From: Iodobacter fluviatilis
GTDB taxonomy: Bacteria > Pseudomonadota > Gammaproteobacteria > Burkholderiales > Chitinibacteraceae
Reading direction: 5' to 3'
DNA: 64,000 nt
Assembly: GCF_900451195.1 (NCBI RefSeq)
Contig: NZ_UGHR01000006.1
Coordinates: forward strand, 186,001 to 250,000
The position numbers and the translations under genes were made by a program. This document shows positions 16,442 to 27,860 of the stretch, one piece after another. How positions within the stretch are numbered: position 1 is the stretch's first letter; each line of letters starts with the position of its first letter. The notes below the pieces were generated by a model that saw only the letters and a program-made list of their open reading frames with translations, was not told the origin of the DNA and ran no database searches.

Positions 16442-16873
16442 ATGGCTAAGAAAATTATTGGCTATATCAAGCTGCAAGTGCCAGCTGGTAAAGCAAATCC
16501 ATCGCCACCGATTGGTCCAGCTCTGGGTCAACGTGGTCTGAATATTATGAATTTTTGTAAGGAATTCAACGCGGCTACTCAAGGTATCGAGCCAGGTCTG
16601 CCAATTCCTGTAGTTATCACTGCTTTTGCAGATAAATCATTCACCTTTGTGATGAAGAGCCCACCAGCAACGATCTTGCTGAAAAAAGCTGCTGGTATCA
16701 CTAAGGGTAGCGCTAAGCCACATACTGACAAAGTTGGTGTTGTGACTCGTGCTCAGCTTGAAGAAATCGTTAAGACCAAGAATGCTGACTTGACTGGCTC
16801 TGATATCGACGCAGCAGTGCGCACTATCGCTGGTTCCGCTCGTTCGATGGGTCTGACCGTGGAGGGTGTGTAA
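16442..16873 (+). CDS. rplK: 50S ribosomal protein L11
   Basis: L11 forms the GTPase-associated region with L10 and L12, binds 23S rRNA near position 1070, and is needed for RelA activation and thiostrepton sensitivity. The N-terminal domain has the conserved [20 protein letters not shown], with the flexible proline helix; the C-terminal RNA-binding domain ends with [10 protein letters not shown]. Length 143 is normal. A strong SD (TAGGAG) precedes the ATG. The stop codon directly abuts the rplA ATG. Confidence 0.99.
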   Translation: MAKKIIGYIKLQVPAGKANPSPPIGPALGQRGLNIMNFCKEFNAATQGIEPGLPIPVVITAFADKSFTFVMKSPPATILLKKAAGITKGSAKPHTDKVGVVTRAQLEEIVKTKNADLTGSDIDAAVRTIAGSARSMGLTVEGV

Positions 16874-17569
16874 ATGGCTAAGCTATCTAAACGCCTGAAG
16901 GCTCTGAACGCAACTGTTGATTCTAACAAGCTGTACGCTATTGACGAAGCCATCGCGCTGGTTAAAGCGGCTGCAACTGCTAAATTCAACGAATCAATTG
17001 ATGTATCTGTAAATTTAGGTATTGACGCACGTAAGTCGGACCAAGTGGTTCGCGGCGCTGTTGTATTGCCTAAAGGTACTGGTAAGTCAGTTCGCGTAGC
17101 TGTTTTTGCACAAGGTGCAAATGCTGAAGCTGCTCGTGCTGCTGGTGCAGAAATCGTTGGTTTCGATGATTTAGCTGAATCCATCAAAGCCGGTAATATG
17201 GACTTCGACGTTGTTATTGCTTCTCCTGATGCAATGCGCGTTGTTGGTCAGTTAGGTCAGATTCTGGGTCCACGCGGCTTGATGCCTAACCCGAAAGTGG
17301 GTACTGTGACTCCTAACGTTGCTGAAGCAGTTAAAAATGCTAAAGCTGGTCAGGTTCAATACCGTACTGATAAAGGTGGCATCGTTCACGCTACATTAGG
17401 TCGTGCAACTTTCGAAGCTGCTGATCTGAAAGAAAACTTGTTAGCGCTGGTTGATGCGCTGCAAAAAGCTAAACCAGCTTCTTCAAAAGGTGTATACCTT
17501 AAGAAGATCGCTGTATCGAGCACAATGGGTGTCGGCGTTCGCGTTGAAACCGCTTCGGTAGTAGCTTAA
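16874..17569 (+). CDS. rplA: 50S ribosomal protein L1
   Basis: L1 builds the mobile L1 stalk at the ribosomal E site and, in E. coli, represses translation of its own operon. The 231 residues contain the signature [15 protein letters not shown] and the [11 protein letters not shown] segment. The ATG follows the rplK TAA with no gap, so translation should be coupled. A 274-base leader separates it from rplJ. Confidence 0.99.
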   Translation: MAKLSKRLKALNATVDSNKLYAIDEAIALVKAAATAKFNESIDVSVNLGIDARKSDQVVRGAVVLPKGTGKSVRVAVFAQGANAEAARAAGAEIVGFDDLAESIKAGNMDFDVVIASPDAMRVVGQLGQILGPRGLMPNPKVGTVTPNVAEAVKNAKAGQVQYRTDKGGIVHATLGRATFEAADLKENLLALVDALQKAKPASSKGVYLKKIAVSSTMGVGVRVETASVVA

Positions 17570-17579
17570 GTATTTAATG

Positions 17580-17601
17580 GAGTCAGCCTTTGGGCTGACT
17601 C
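17580..17601 (+). terminator. Hairpin after rplA
   Basis: GAGTCAGCC-TTTG-GGCTGACTC is a perfect 9-bp hairpin 10 bases after the rplA stop, without an immediate T-run. It may be a partial terminator or 3' end stabiliser between the rplKA and rplJL units. Confidence 0.5.
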
Positions 17602-17643
17602 AGTCGACTTTGGGCTTGGCGGAATATTGCCAAGGTTGTCAAA

Positions 17644-17720
17644 GACCGTAGGTGCCATAAGATTTCTTGTGGCTTAATCCGGCTCCCAAAAGCCAGCCTA
17701 CGCAGACGGTGCGCCCGAAT
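17644..17720 (+). promoter_or_regulatory. rplJ (L10) autoregulatory leader RNA
   Basis: The sequence folds as a junction: an outer helix GTAGG/CCTAC (17648-17652 with 17697-17701) encloses a hairpin GCCATAAG-ATTT-CTTGTGGC (17654-17673) and a second GGCT-CCCAAA-AGCC (17681-17694), followed by CAGACGGTG. This is the architecture and position of the L10 leader bound by the L10-L12 complex, which represses rplJL translation when free protein accumulates. Confidence 0.75.
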
Positions 17721-17843
17721 CTATAGGCTCTAGTAGCATCACCATTATGGTGTTGTTGTTTTAAGTCTCCTGAAGCAAAGGTCGCCGTTTGATTGGGTGG
17801 TGTGATTTATTCGCACTGAACTACTAACCAATGGAGGTAGACC

Positions 17844-18386
17844 TTGAGTCTCAATCTTGAAGACAAAAAGGCGGTAGTCGCTGAGATTACAGCAGAAGTT
17901 GCTAAAGCTCAGACGGTTATTATCGCTGAATACCGAGGTATCGGCGTTGCAAGCATGACTACACTGCGCAAACAAGCGCGTGAGTCAGGTGTGTACCTGC
18001 GTGTTCTGAAGAACACACTGGCACGCCGTGCGGTTGCAGGAACTCCGTTCGCTGAGTTGGCTGACCAAATGGTTGGCCCGCTGGTGTACGGCATTTCCGA
18101 AGACCCAGTTGCTGCGGCAAAGGTCTTGAACACATTCTCTAAGAAAGACGAGAAAATCGTGATCAAGGCTGGTTCTTATGATGGTAAGGTAATGAATGCA
18201 GAAGAAGTAGCTGTTCTTGCATCCATTCCAGGCCGTGAAGAACTGTTGTCCAAGCTGCTGTACGTTATGCAAGCACCGATGGCTGGTTTCGCACGTGGCC
18301 TTGCCGCGCTGGCAGAGAAGAAGTCCGAAGGCGTTGCCGCACCGGTGGAGGCTGCAGAAGCCCCAGCCGAAGAAGCAACCGCATAA
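17844..18386 (+). CDS. rplJ: 50S ribosomal protein L10
   Basis: L10 anchors the L12 dimers to the 23S rRNA and, with them, recruits translation GTPases. The 180 residues show the N-terminal RNA-binding domain ([31 protein letters not shown]) and a C-terminal helix for L12 binding ending in an acidic Ala-rich tail. The start is TTG: GGAGGT (17833-17838) lies five bases upstream, homology begins exactly there, and no in-frame ATG fits. The leader upstream looks like the L10 autoregulatory site. Confidence 0.98.
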   Translation: MSLNLEDKKAVVAEITAEVAKAQTVIIAEYRGIGVASMTTLRKQARESGVYLRVLKNTLARRAVAGTPFAELADQMVGPLVYGISEDPVAAAKVLNTFSKKDEKIVIKAGSYDGKVMNAEEVAVLASIPGREELLSKLLYVMQAPMAGFARGLAALAEKKSEGVAAPVEAAEAPAEEATA

Positions 18387-18446
18387 ACGATTACTTAAAC
18401 ACGATTGTTGTATTAAAACAGACAAGATTTTCAGGAGTATTAATAA

Positions 18447-18815
18447 ATGGCTCTGACTAAAGACGATATCCTCGAAGCAGTATCTGCTTTAACCGTAATG
18501 GAATTGAATGAGCTGGTTAAGGCATTCGAAGAAAAGTTTGGCGTTTCTGCTGCTGCTGTTGCAGTTGCTGGCCCAGCTGCAGCTGGTGCTGCTGTTGAAG
18601 AAAAAACAGAATTCGACGTAATTCTGACTGGCGCTGGCGCTAACAAAGTTGGCACGATCAAGATCGTTCGCGAACTGACAGGTCTTGGCCTGAAAGAAGC
18701 GAAGGACCTGGTTGACGGCGCTCCTAAGTCTCTGAAAGAAGGCATTTCTAAGGCTGATGCAGAAGCTATGGTTAAGAAACTCGTTGAAGCTGGTGCAACA
18801 GCTGAGATGAAGTAA
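18447..18815 (+). CDS. rplL: 50S ribosomal protein L7/L12
   Basis: L12 is the multi-copy stalk protein that contacts EF-Tu, EF-G and IF2. The 122 residues contain the N-terminal dimerisation helices ([19 protein letters not shown]), an Ala/Gly-rich hinge around residues 35-52, and the C-terminal factor-binding domain ([34 protein letters not shown]). CAGGAG precedes the ATG. It follows rplJ by 60 bases and is followed by an attenuator before rpoB. Confidence 0.99.
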   Translation: MALTKDDILEAVSALTVMELNELVKAFEEKFGVSAAAVAVAGPAAAGAAVEEKTEFDVILTGAGANKVGTIKIVRELTGLGLKEAKDLVDGAPKSLKEGISKADAEAMVKKLVEAGATAEMK

Positions 18816-18837
18816 GCATCCTTTAGGATGTAGTGAA

Positions 18838-18866
18838 GGCAGGCGGAGGAATCCGCCTGCCCTTTT
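18838..18866 (+). terminator. rplL-rpoB attenuator
   Basis: GGCAGGCGGA-GGAA-TCCGCCTGCC is a perfect 10-bp GC-rich hairpin followed by CTTTTG. The short T-run suggests partial termination, matching the E. coli attenuator that sets polymerase subunit synthesis below that of L12. Confidence 0.8.
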
Positions 18867-19028
18867 GCGTTTGTGTCTATTGCTTAGCTTACAGCTGATC
18901 CCGATATTTGTCGGTTAGCGGAATCCAGCTTGTGTTCTTTGCAAGCAGTTGTCAAACCGGAAACCGCTCACAAACACGTTGGCGGGCGTTTGCGGTTTGT
19001 CCTTTGCGCCCCACTCCATGGAGAGTTT

Positions 19029-22000
19029 ATGAGTATGAAATACTCGTTCACTGAGAAAAAACGCATTCGTAAAAGTTTTGCGAAACGGAAGAGCGTCCTT
19101 GAGGTGCCGTTCCTGCTCGCAACACAGATCGATTCTTATAGCGAATACCTGCAATTAGGGGTTCCGGCCGATTCGCGCCGGATGATCGGTTTACAGGCAG
19201 CGTTTAATTCGATTTTCCCTATCGTCTCTCATAACGAAAACGCTCGATTGGAGTTTGTGCATTACTCCCTCGGCGATCCTGCTTTTGATGTGCTTGAGTG
19301 TCAGCAGCGAGGTATTACCTTCGCCGCTCCACTGCGCGCGCGCGTACGTCTCGTGATCATGGATCGCGAAGCGTCTAAGCCAACGATCAAAGAAGTAAAA
19401 GAACAAGATGTGTACTTTGGCGAAGTGCCATTGATGACACGTACCGGTTCTTTTGTGATCAATGGTACAGAGCGGGTTATTGTTAGCCAGTTGCATCGCT
19501 CTCCTGGCGTATTCTTTGAACACGACAAGGGCAAGACTCATTCTTCAGGCAAGCTTCTGTTCTCGGCACGGATTATTCCGTACCGTGGCTCTTGGCTGGA
19601 TTTCGAGTTTGATCCAAAAGATCTGTTGTTCTTCCGTATCGACCGTCGTCGCAAGATGCCGGTAACCACCCTGCTGAAAGCACTGGGCTATAACCCAGAA
19701 CAAATCTTGGCTGGTTTCTTCGATACCGATACTTTCCTGATGGACGAAGATGGCCTGTGCTTAGAGCTAGTGTCAGAGCGCCTAAAAGGTGAAGTTGCGA
19801 AGTTCGACATCATTGCAGATGATGGCAAAGTACTCGTTCAAAAAGATAAGCGTATTACAGCTAAAACCATTCGCGATATTAATGCGTCTGGTCTGCAAAA
19901 GATTCCAGTGCCACTGGACTTCTTCTACGGCCGTATTCTGGCGCACAACGTTGTTGACCCTATTACCGGCGAAGTGCTGGCTAAGGCTAATGAAGAAGTG
20001 ACCGAAGATCTGGCTGTTAAGCTGGATATGGCAGATGTGAAGTCTGTGAAAGTGCTGTACGTGAATGATCTGGATCAAGGCGCGTTCCTGTCCCAGACAT
20101 TGCGCTCAGACGATGTAGCTGATCAGTATGGTGCTCGCGTTGCAATCTATCGCATGATGCGCCCTGGTGAGCCGCCAACCGAAGATTCAGTTGAAGCGTT
20201 GTTTAAGGGCCTGTTCTTCGCCCCTGAGCGTTACGATCTGTCTGCTGTTGGCCGTATGAAGTTTAACCGCCGTGCTTATCCTGATCGCTTAGAAGAAAAA
20301 GCACCGGGCTGGCAACGTCGTTTCTACGAAGAAGCGGGTCCGCGTGGTGTTGAAGGTGCAGGTATTCTGTGCACAGAAGACATCATCGCTGTGATCGGTA
20401 TCCTCTTAGAATTGCGTAACGGCCGTGGCGATATCGATGATATCGATCACTTGGGTAATCGTCGTGTGCGCTCGGTAGGTGAATTGGCAGAAAACCAATT
20501 CCGCGCTGGTTTGGTTCGTGTAGAACGTGCTGTTAAAGAGCGTTTGTCACAAGCAGAATCAGATAACCTGATGCCGCATGATTTGATTAATGCCAAACCT
20601 GTTTCGGCTGCAATCAAAGAATTCTTTGGTTCATCCCAGTTGTCGCAGTTTATGGATCAAACCAACCCATTATCAGAAATCACGCACAAGCGTCGTGTTT
20701 CTGCCCTTGGGCCAGGCGGTTTGACTCGTGAGCGCGCTGGCTTTGAAGTTCGTGACGTGCACCCGACGCATTACGGTCGTGTTTGCCCGATCGAAACGCC
20801 GGAAGGTCCAAACATTGGTCTGATCAACTCGCTCTCTTGCTATGCGCGTACCAACAGCTACGGCTTCTTGGAAACGCCTTACCGCAAAGTGATCGATTGT
20901 AAGGTTACTGATGAAATTGAATACTTGTCCGCGATTGAAGAGGGTAAGTACGTTGTAGCTCAGGCGAATGCCGAGTTCGACGAAGAAGGTCGTTTGACTG
21001 ACGAGCTCGTAACTTGTCGTTCGAATGGCGACACGATCGTGGCTACGCCGGATCGCGTACAGTACATGGATGTGGCGCCTAGCCAGATCGTATCGGTTGC
21101 GGCTTCCTTGATTCCATTCTTGGAACACGATGACGCCAACCGTGCGTTGATGGGTGCCAACATGCAGCGTCAGGCTGTTCCTTGCTTACGTGCACAAGCA
21201 CCGTATGTAGGTACAGGTATTGAGCGTACATGTGCCACTGACTCGGGTACTGCAGTGACTGCATTGCGCGGCGGTGTGGTTGATTATGTTGATGCAGCGC
21301 GTGTTGTTATTCGTGTAAACGATGACGAAGCGATTGCGGGTGAAACAGGTGTAGATATTTACAACCTGATTAAATTTACTCGTTCTAACCAGAACACCAA
21401 CACCAACCAGAAGCCAGTCGTTGTTCGTGGCAGCATTATTGCCAAGGGCGATGTCATTGCGGATGGCGCATCAACTGACTTGGGCGAAATGGCTCTGGGT
21501 CAGAACATGACTATCGCGTTTATGCCATGGAACGGTTTCAACTTCGAAGATTCGATTTTGATCTCTGAAGACGTGGTTGCCAACGATCGCTACACTTCGA
21601 TTCACATCGAAGAGCTGAACGTGATGGCGCGTGACACCAAGCTGGGTGCTGAAGAAATTACCCGTGATATTTCCAATCTGTCAGAGCGCATGCTGGGCCG
21701 TCTGGATGAATCTGGCGTGGTTTACATTGGTGCTGAAGTAGAAGCGGGCGATGTATTGTGCGGTAAGGTAACACCTAAGGGTGAAACTCAGCTGACTCCT
21801 GAAGAAAAGCTCTTACGTGCGATCTTCGGTGAAAAAGCATCCGACGTTAAAGATACTTCACTGCGCGTGCCGTCAGGCATGGTCGGTACAGTTATCGACG
21901 TACAAGTGTTTACTCGTGAAGGCGTGGAGCGCGATCGTCGCGCCCAGTCCATCATTGATGATCAATTACGTCGCTATCGCCAAGATCTGAACGATCAATT

Positions 22001-23213
22001 ACGTATTGTACAAAGCGATTTGTTTGAACGTATTGAACGTATGATCGTGGGTAAAGTAGCAAACGGTGGCCCAATGCGCCTTGCTAAGGGCGTTGAAATC
22101 ACCAAAGAATATTTGCTTGGTTTACCAGCAAAAATTGATTGGTTTGATATCCGCTTGGCAGACGAAGAAGCCGCTCGCCAGCTAGAAGCCATGAAAGACC
22201 TGATTGGCCAAATGCGCACTGAGTTTGACCTGCGTTTCGAAGATAAAAAACGCAAGCTGACTCAAGGTGACGAATTGCCACCTGGCGTGATCAAAATGGT
22301 TAAGGTGTATGTGGCCGTTAAACGCCGCCTGCAGCCTGGCGATAAGATGGCCGGCCGTCACGGTAACAAGGGTGTGGTTTCCAAGATTCTACCGATCGAA
22401 GATTTGCCATATATGGCAGATGGTAAAACAGTAGACATCGTTCTGAACCCATTGGGCGTACCTTCGCGTATGAACATTGGTCAGATTCTGGAAATGCACT
22501 TGGGTTGGGCAGCTAAGGGTATTGGTCAGCGTATTGATGCGATGCTCCGCGAGCAACGCAACGGTATGTTGGTTGATATGCGTGCTTACTTGAACAAGAT
22601 CTATAACACCAGTGGTAAGACCGAAGATATCGACGGCCTCTCTGATGAAGAACTGATCGAGTTGGCCAACGGCCTGCGCAACGGTATGACTTTTGCAAGC
22701 CCGGTATTTGACGGTGCGAAAGAGTCTGAAATTTATCAGATGTTGGACTTAGCTTACCCAAGCGAAGATCCACACACCCAGTTACTGGATTTCAATAGCA
22801 GCAAGACACAGATGCAGCTATTTGATGGTCGTAACGGTGAGCCATTTGAGCGCAAGGTAACGGTTGGTGTAATGCACTACTTGAAACTGCATCACTTGGT
22901 TGACGATAAGATGCATGCTCGTTCCACGGGTCCTTACTCACTCGTTACGCAACAACCACTGGGCGGTAAAGCTCAGTTTGGTGGTCAGCGCTTCGGGGAG
23001 ATGGAAGTTTGGGCGTTGGAAGCATACGGTGCAGCTTACACCTTGCAAGAAATGCTGACTGTGAAGTCAGATGATGTAAATGGTCGTACTAAGGTGTATG
23101 AAAACATCGTGAAGGGCGATCACCGGATTGATGCGGGCATGCCGGAATCCTTCAATGTGCTTGTGAAGGAAATCCGCTCACTCGGTATCGATATCGATCT
23201 GGAAACGTATTGA
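19029..23213 (+). CDS. rpoB: RNA polymerase beta subunit
   Basis: The beta subunit of RNA polymerase, 1394 residues, close to Neisseria RpoB. The rifampicin pocket is wild type ([12 protein letters not shown], then [14 protein letters not shown]), so no resistance change is evident. Also present are the [14 protein letters not shown] segment and the C-terminal [18 protein letters not shown] clamp region. I start at the ATG of [17 protein letters not shown], preceded by GGAGAG; the frame is open upstream by 33 codons without homology. rpoC follows after 66 bases that contain a GC-rich hairpin. Confidence 0.99.
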   Translation: MSMKYSFTEKKRIRKSFAKRKSVLEVPFLLATQIDSYSEYLQLGVPADSRRMIGLQAAFNSIFPIVSHNENARLEFVHYSLGDPAFDVLECQQRGITFAAPLRARVRLVIMDREASKPTIKEVKEQDVYFGEVPLMTRTGSFVINGTERVIVSQLHRSPGVFFEHDKGKTHSSGKLLFSARIIPYRGSWLDFEFDPKDLLFFRIDRRRKMPVTTLLKALGYNPEQILAGFFDTDTFLMDEDGLCLELVSERLKGEVAKFDIIADDGKVLVQKDKRITAKTIRDINASGLQKIPVPLDFFYGRILAHNVVDPITGEVLAKANEEVTEDLAVKLDMADVKSVKVLYVNDLDQGAFLSQTLRSDDVADQYGARVAIYRMMRPGEPPTEDSVEALFKGLFFAPERYDLSAVGRMKFNRRAYPDRLEEKAPGWQRRFYEEAGPRGVEGAGILCTEDIIAVIGILLELRNGRGDIDDIDHLGNRRVRSVGELAENQFRAGLVRVERAVKERLSQAESDNLMPHDLINAKPVSAAIKEFFGSSQLSQFMDQTNPLSEITHKRRVSALGPGGLTRERAGFEVRDVHPTHYGRVCPIETPEGPNIGLINSLSCYARTNSYGFLETPYRKVIDCKVTDEIEYLSAIEEGKYVVAQANAEFDEEGRLTDELVTCRSNGDTIVATPDRVQYMDVAPSQIVSVAASLIPFLEHDDANRALMGANMQRQAVPCLRAQAPYVGTGIERTCATDSGTAVTALRGGVVDYVDAARVVIRVNDDEAIAGETGVDIYNLIKFTRSNQNTNTNQKPVVVRGSIIAKGDVIADGASTDLGEMALGQNMTIAFMPWNGFNFEDSILISEDVVANDRYTSIHIEELNVMARDTKLGAEEITRDISNLSERMLGRLDESGVVYIGAEVEAGDVLCGKVTPKGETQLTPEEKLLRAIFGEKASDVKDTSLRVPSGMVGTVIDVQVFTREGVERDRRAQSIIDDQLRRYRQDLNDQLRIVQSDLFERIERMIVGKVANGGPMRLAKGVEITKEYLLGLPAKIDWFDIRLADEEAARQLEAMKDLIGQMRTEFDLRFEDKKRKLTQGDELPPGVIKMVKVYVAVKRRLQPGDKMAGRHGNKGVVSKILPIEDLPYMADGKTVDIVLNPLGVPSRMNIGQILEMHLGWAAKGIGQRIDAMLREQRNGMLVDMRAYLNKIYNTSGKTEDIDGLSDEELIELANGLRNGMTFASPVFDGAKESEIYQMLDLAYPSEDPHTQLLDFNSSKTQMQLFDGRNGEPFERKVTVGVMHYLKLHHLVDDKMHARSTGPYSLVTQQPLGGKAQFGGQRFGEMEVWALEAYGAAYTLQEMLTVKSDDVNGRTKVYENIVKGDHRIDAGMPESFNVLVKEIRSLGIDIDLETY

Positions 23214-23230
23214 TTCGTGGGGTAGTAGAT

Positions 23231-23249
23231 GGCGGGCAGAGTGCCCGCC
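23231..23249 (+). other. GC-rich hairpin in the rpoB-rpoC spacer
   Basis: GGCGGGC-AGAGT-GCCCGCC is a perfect 7-bp GC-only stem, 17 bases after the rpoB stop and 30 before the rpoC ATG. Without a T-run it is unlikely to terminate; it may be a processing or stability element. Confidence 0.6.
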
Positions 23250-23279
23250 ATACCCCGAACGCCTCACTGGAGTCAAAGA

Positions 23280-26200
23280 ATGAAAGGCTTACTCGAACTC
23301 TTCAAGCAAGTTGCTGCAAATGAAGAATTTGATGCGATTAAGATCGGTCTGGCATCGCCAGAAAAAATCCGCTCTTGGTCGTTCGGCGAAGTAAAAAAGC
23401 CGGAAACCATTAACTACCGTACATTTAAGCCAGAACGTGATGGCTTATTTTGCGCGCGTATTTTTGGCCCAATCAAAGATTACGAATGCCTGTGCGGTAA
23501 GTACAAACGCCTGAAGCACCGTGGTGTGATCTGCGAGAAGTGCGGTGTGGAAGTGACCCTGTCTAAGGTTCGTCGCGACCGCATGGGGCACATCGAGCTG
23601 GCTAGCCCGGTTGCACACATCTGGTTCTTGAAATCCCTGCCATCGCGCTTGGGTATGGTGCTTGATATTCCATTGCGTGATATCGAACGCGTACTTTACT
23701 TCGAAGGTTTTGTGGTGATCGAGCCAGGCATGACGCCGCTGACCCGTGGCCAATTGCTGACTGAAGAAGATTACTTCAATAAAGTTGAAGAGTATGGTGA
23801 CGAATTCGTAGCCCTGATGGGCGCGGAAGCGGTGCGTGAACTCTTGAAGAGCATGGATGTAGAAGACCAAATCACCACCTTGCGTGCTGAATTGTCCTCC
23901 ACCGGCTCCGAAACCAAAATCAAGAAGATTTCCAAGCGCCTGAAAGTGCTGGAAGCCTTCCAACGTTCCGGTATCAAGCCAGAATGGATGGTTCTGGAAG
24001 TTCTGCCTGTATTGCCGCCTGAATTACGTCCTTTAGTACCATTGGATGGTGGTCGTTTCGCGACTTCAGATCTGAACGATTTGTATCGCCGCGTGATTAA
24101 CCGTAATAATCGTCTGAAACGTCTTTTAGAATTGCGCGCGCCAGAAATTATCGTGCGTAATGAAAAACGTATGTTGCAAGAAGCGGTTGATTCCTTGCTC
24201 GATAACGGCCGTCGCGGTAAAGCGATGACTGGTGCGAACAAGCGTCCTCTTAAATCCTTGGCCGATATGATCAAGGGTAAGGGCGGTCGTTTCCGTCAGA
24301 ACTTGTTGGGTAAGCGCGTAGATTATTCTGGTCGTTCGGTTATTACCGTGGGCCCGACACTGCGTCTGCATCAGTGCGGCTTGCCAAAACTGATGGGTCT
24401 GGAGCTGTTCAAGCCATTTATTTTCCACAAGCTTGAAGTGCTTGGTCTTGCGACCACCATTAAAGCGGCCAAGAAAATGGTTGAAGCCCAGGATCCAGTG
24501 GTTTGGGACATCTTGGAAGACGTGATTCGCGAACATCCGATTCTCTTGAATCGTGCGCCAACACTGCACCGCTTGGGTATTCAAGCGTTTGAGCCTGTGT
24601 TGATCGAAGGTAAAGCGATTCAACTGCACCCACTCGTCTGCGCGGCATTCAATGCCGACTTCGACGGTGACCAGATGGCTGTTCACGTTCCGCTGAGCCT
24701 TGAGGCACAGATGGAAGCACGCACGCTGATGCTGGCTTCTAACAACGTATTGTCGCCAGCTAACGGCGAGCCAATTATCGTTCCTTCGCAGGATATCGTG
24801 CTGGGTCTGTATTACATGACTCGTGAACGTATCAATGCCAAGGGCGAGGGCATGAACCTGATCGACGTAAGCGAGGCAATGCGTGCTTATGCGAGCAAGG
24901 AAGTGACCTTGCAAACACGCGTTGATATCCGTTTGAAAGAATGGGTAAAAGACGAAGACGGCGAATGGCAAGCTCAGATGGTGCGTCGTAGCACTACTGT
25001 TGGCCGTGCGATCTTGTCTGAAATCCTGCCTAAGGGCCTCGATTTCAGCCATATCGACAAAGCCTTGAAAAAGAAAGAAATTGGTAAGCTGATTAACGCT
25101 TCATTCCGCCGTTGTGGTCTGAAAGATACCGTTATTTTTGCTGACCAACTGATGTACACCGGTTTTGCTTATTCGACACGCGGTGGTATCTCGATTTGTG
25201 TTGATGATATGGTTGTGCCGGATAAGAAGGTTCAGCTCTTGGCTGAATCCTACGCTGAAGTACGTGAGATCGAGCATCAGTACAGCTCCGGTCTGGTAAC
25301 TCAGGGTGAACGTTACAATAAGGTTGTGGATATCTGGGGCCGTGCCGGTGACCAGATTGCCAAGGCGATGATGGATCAGCTCGGTAAAGAGAAGGTCATC
25401 AACCGCGAAGGCAAGGAAGTTGATCAAGACTCGTTCAACTCGGTGTTTATGATGGCCGATTCCGGTGCCCGCGGTTCTGCAGCGCAGATTCGCCAGCTGG
25501 CCGGTATGCGGGGTTTGATGGCTAAACCGGACGGTTCGATTATTGAAACGCCGATTACCACTAACTTCCGTGAAGGTCTGACCGTTCTTCAGTACTTTAT
25601 CTCGACTCACGGTGCACGTAAGGGTCTGGCAGATACGGCGCTGAAAACAGCGAACTCCGGTTACCTGACACGTCGTCTGGTTGACGTTACACAAGACTTG
25701 GTTGTGATCGAAGACGATTGCGGCACTAAGAACGGTGTAGTGATGAAGGCGGTTGTACAGGGTGGTGATGTAATTGAAGCCCTGCGTGATCGTATTCTGG
25801 GCCGCGTTGTTGTGCTTGATGTGATCGATCCTGTTACTCACGAAACAGTGTTCCCGGTGGGTACATTGCTAGGTGAAGACGAAGTAGACGAAATCGAACA
25901 CCTTGGTGTTGATGAAGTTAAAGTTCGCACTCCACTGTCTTGCGAGACGCGCTATGGCCTGTGCGCCAAGTGTTACGGTCGTGACTTAGGTCGTGGTCAC
26001 CTGGTCAATACAGGTGAAGCTGTGGGTGTTATTGCAGCCCAGTCGATTGGTGAGCCGGGTACCCAGCTGACCATGCGTACTTTCCACATCGGGGGTGCGG
26101 CTTCTCGTGCTGCTGCTGCAACGCAAGTTGAAGCGAAGTCCAGCGGTAATATCGCGTACAGCCCTAATATGCGCTACGTGACCAATGCCAAGGGCGATCC

Positions 26201-27479
26201 AGTTGTGATTGCACGTTCTGCTGAAGTGATTGTTGTCGATGACAACGGTCGTGAGCGTGAACGTCATAAAGTACCGTACGGTGCAACACTGACTGTTAAA
26301 GATGGCGATAGCATCAAAGCAGGTGGCGTACTGGGTACGTGGGATCCGCACACTCGTCCAATTATTTCGGAATACGCCGGTCAGGTGAAGTTCGATAATG
26401 TGGAAGAGGGTATTACCGTAATGAAGCAGGTCGATGATGTGACCGGTCTTTCGACCCTGGTTGTTATCGATCCTAAGCGTAAAGGCGGTAAGGCGACTGG
26501 CGTACGTCCAATGGTTAAGTTGTTGGATGAGCGCGGCGGCGAAGTTAAAATGGCGGGTACTGATACCACCGTTATGATCGGTTTCCAAGTGGGTTGTATT
26601 ATCACGGTGAAAGACGGTCAAGTGGTTGGTGTGGGTGATGTATTGGCACGTATTCCACAAGAATCTGCTAAGACTCGCGATATTACCGGGGGTCTTCCAC
26701 GCGTTGCTGAGTTGTTTGAAGCGCGTATTCCGAAAGATCCAGGTATGCTGGCTGAAATTACCGGTACAGTTTCCTTCGGTAAAGAAACCAAGGGTAAACA
26801 GCGTTTAGTCTTAACAGATCTGGAAGGTGCACCGCACGAATACCTGATCTTGAAAGAAAAACACGTACTGGTTCACGATGGTCAAGTTGTTAACCGTGGT
26901 GAAAGTATTGTTGACGGTGCGATTGATCCGCACGACATCTTGCGTCTGCAAGGTATCGAAGCATTGTCTCGCTACGTTGTACAAGAAGTGCAGGAAGTTT
27001 ACCGTCTGCAGGGTGTGAAGATTAACGATAAGCACATTGAAGTAATTCTTCGCCAAATGTTGCGTCGTGTTGTGATCACTGATTCTGCTGATTCTGCCTT
27101 CATCCAAGGTGAGCAAGTTGAGCGTGCTGAAGTACTGACAGTGAACGATAGGTTGATTGCTGAGGGTAAGTTACCAGCAAGCTATGATAATGTTCTGTTG
27201 GGTATTACTAAGGCATCTCTGTCGACTGATTCGTTTATTTCAGCGGCTTCCTTCCAGGAAACCACGCGGGTACTGACTGAAGCAGCCATTATGGGCAAAG
27301 TTGATGACTTGCGCGGTCTGAAAGAAAACGTCATTGTTGGTCGCTTGATCCCAGCAGGTACTGGTTTAGCTTACCACCGTAGTCGTAAGCGTCAGGCACC
27401 GGTGAGTGATCAGTTGTCTGATATTTTTGCACCAGCTGCAGAGGCTGAAACCGCTGCAAGTGGTGAAGTTGGGGTCTAA
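23280..27479 (+). CDS. rpoC: RNA polymerase beta' subunit
   Basis: The catalytic beta' subunit, 1399 residues. It has the N-terminal zinc site ([20 protein letters not shown]), the active-site magnesium motif NADFDGDQM with three aspartates, the bridge-helix and trigger-loop region ([15 protein letters not shown]), and the second zinc site ([15 protein letters not shown]). The start is the ATG of [10 protein letters not shown] with GGAG nine bases upstream; 17 upstream codons are open but lack homology. A 381-base regulatory gap separates it from rpsL. Confidence 0.99.
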   Translation: MKGLLELFKQVAANEEFDAIKIGLASPEKIRSWSFGEVKKPETINYRTFKPERDGLFCARIFGPIKDYECLCGKYKRLKHRGVICEKCGVEVTLSKVRRDRMGHIELASPVAHIWFLKSLPSRLGMVLDIPLRDIERVLYFEGFVVIEPGMTPLTRGQLLTEEDYFNKVEEYGDEFVALMGAEAVRELLKSMDVEDQITTLRAELSSTGSETKIKKISKRLKVLEAFQRSGIKPEWMVLEVLPVLPPELRPLVPLDGGRFATSDLNDLYRRVINRNNRLKRLLELRAPEIIVRNEKRMLQEAVDSLLDNGRRGKAMTGANKRPLKSLADMIKGKGGRFRQNLLGKRVDYSGRSVITVGPTLRLHQCGLPKLMGLELFKPFIFHKLEVLGLATTIKAAKKMVEAQDPVVWDILEDVIREHPILLNRAPTLHRLGIQAFEPVLIEGKAIQLHPLVCAAFNADFDGDQMAVHVPLSLEAQMEARTLMLASNNVLSPANGEPIIVPSQDIVLGLYYMTRERINAKGEGMNLIDVSEAMRAYASKEVTLQTRVDIRLKEWVKDEDGEWQAQMVRRSTTVGRAILSEILPKGLDFSHIDKALKKKEIGKLINASFRRCGLKDTVIFADQLMYTGFAYSTRGGISICVDDMVVPDKKVQLLAESYAEVREIEHQYSSGLVTQGERYNKVVDIWGRAGDQIAKAMMDQLGKEKVINREGKEVDQDSFNSVFMMADSGARGSAAQIRQLAGMRGLMAKPDGSIIETPITTNFREGLTVLQYFISTHGARKGLADTALKTANSGYLTRRLVDVTQDLVVIEDDCGTKNGVVMKAVVQGGDVIEALRDRILGRVVVLDVIDPVTHETVFPVGTLLGEDEVDEIEHLGVDEVKVRTPLSCETRYGLCAKCYGRDLGRGHLVNTGEAVGVIAAQSIGEPGTQLTMRTFHIGGAASRAAAATQVEAKSSGNIAYSPNMRYVTNAKGDPVVIARSAEVIVVDDNGRERERHKVPYGATLTVKDGDSIKAGGVLGTWDPHTRPIISEYAGQVKFDNVEEGITVMKQVDDVTGLSTLVVIDPKRKGGKATGVRPMVKLLDERGGEVKMAGTDTTVMIGFQVGCIITVKDGQVVGVGDVLARIPQESAKTRDITGGLPRVAELFEARIPKDPGMLAEITGTVSFGKETKGKQRLVLTDLEGAPHEYLILKEKHVLVHDGQVVNRGESIVDGAIDPHDILRLQGIEALSRYVVQEVQEVYRLQGVKINDKHIEVILRQMLRRVVITDSADSAFIQGEQVERAEVLTVNDRLIAEGKLPASYDNVLLGITKASLSTDSFISAASFQETTRVLTEAAIMGKVDDLRGLKENVIVGRLIPAGTGLAYHRSRKRQAPVSDQLSDIFAPAAEAETAASGEVGV

Positions 27480-27495
27480 CGATCATCGGCTTGTC

Positions 27496-27525
27496 TTGAC
27501 GACAAGCACTTGATTTCAATAGAAT
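27496..27525 (+). promoter_or_regulatory. Candidate str operon promoter
   Basis: TTGACG (27496-27501) and TAGAAT (27520-27525) with an 18-base spacer, 17 bases after the rpoC stop. It would start RNA near 27532 and give a leader of about 330 bases before rpsL. Confidence 0.65.
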
Positions 27526-27538
27526 CCTGTACTTTTAC

Positions 27539-27574
27539 ACAACGCTCAGCTTAGCTGGGCGTTGTGTACTTCTT
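27539..27574 (+). terminator. Hairpin downstream of rpoC
   Basis: ACAACGCTCAGC-TTA-GCTGGGCGTTGT is a 12-bp stem with one T.G pair, followed by GTACTTCTTTT. It probably terminates rplJL-rpoBC transcription, but it also lies at the very start of RNA from the candidate promoter at 27496-27525. Confidence 0.7.
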
Positions 27575-27609
27575 TTACGCAGTCAGTATTGAAGTTTTTT
27601 TTCGCACTA

Positions 27610-27802
27610 AAAAAGAAGAAACAAGCCGGTGGTGGTCGGCAAAAGCCTGACTGATAATTGGCTTAATGTTTTGATTTTATTGTGAAAATTTATTTTCGCT
27701 GGCTATTTGAAAGAAGTGGTTGTGAGTAGTGCCGCAGTAAAACAAAGAAACAAACATGTGGTGGTCAGCGTAAGCAGGACTGATAATGTGTTTAATGCTT
27801 TG
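27610..27802 (+). repeat. Two imperfect direct repeats in the rpsL leader
   Basis: Copies at 27610-27673 and 27739-27802, offset exactly 129 bases, align without gaps with about 50 of 64 identical positions by hand count. The shared core is GTGGTGGTC, then GACTGATAAT, then TTAATG. In both copies GTC..GAC encloses a small hairpin (GTCGGC-AAAA-GCCTGAC in the first, GTCAGC-GTAA-GCAGGAC in the second), with substitutions concentrated in loop and bulge positions. No ORF lies here. A structured RNA or a duplicated regulatory site is likely. Confidence 0.65.
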
Positions 27803-27824
27803 TATGAAATGATAAGACGCAAGT

Positions 27825-27842
27825 GCCCCAAAGGGGCTTTTT
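27825..27842 (+). terminator. Terminator-like hairpin just before rpsL
   Basis: GCCCC-AAA-GGGGC followed by five T ends 18 bases before the rpsL ATG and just before its SD AAGGAAG. A short intrinsic terminator in this place would make rpsL expression depend on read-through, so attenuation is possible. Confidence 0.55.
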
Positions 27843-27860
27843 AACCTAAGGAAGTAATCA

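Noticed and set aside
19191-27116. Long minus-strand ORFs opposite rpoB and rpoC (up to about 300 codons)
   Set aside because: They are antisense shadows of strongly conserved genes, without recognisable domains or ribosome-binding sites of note.
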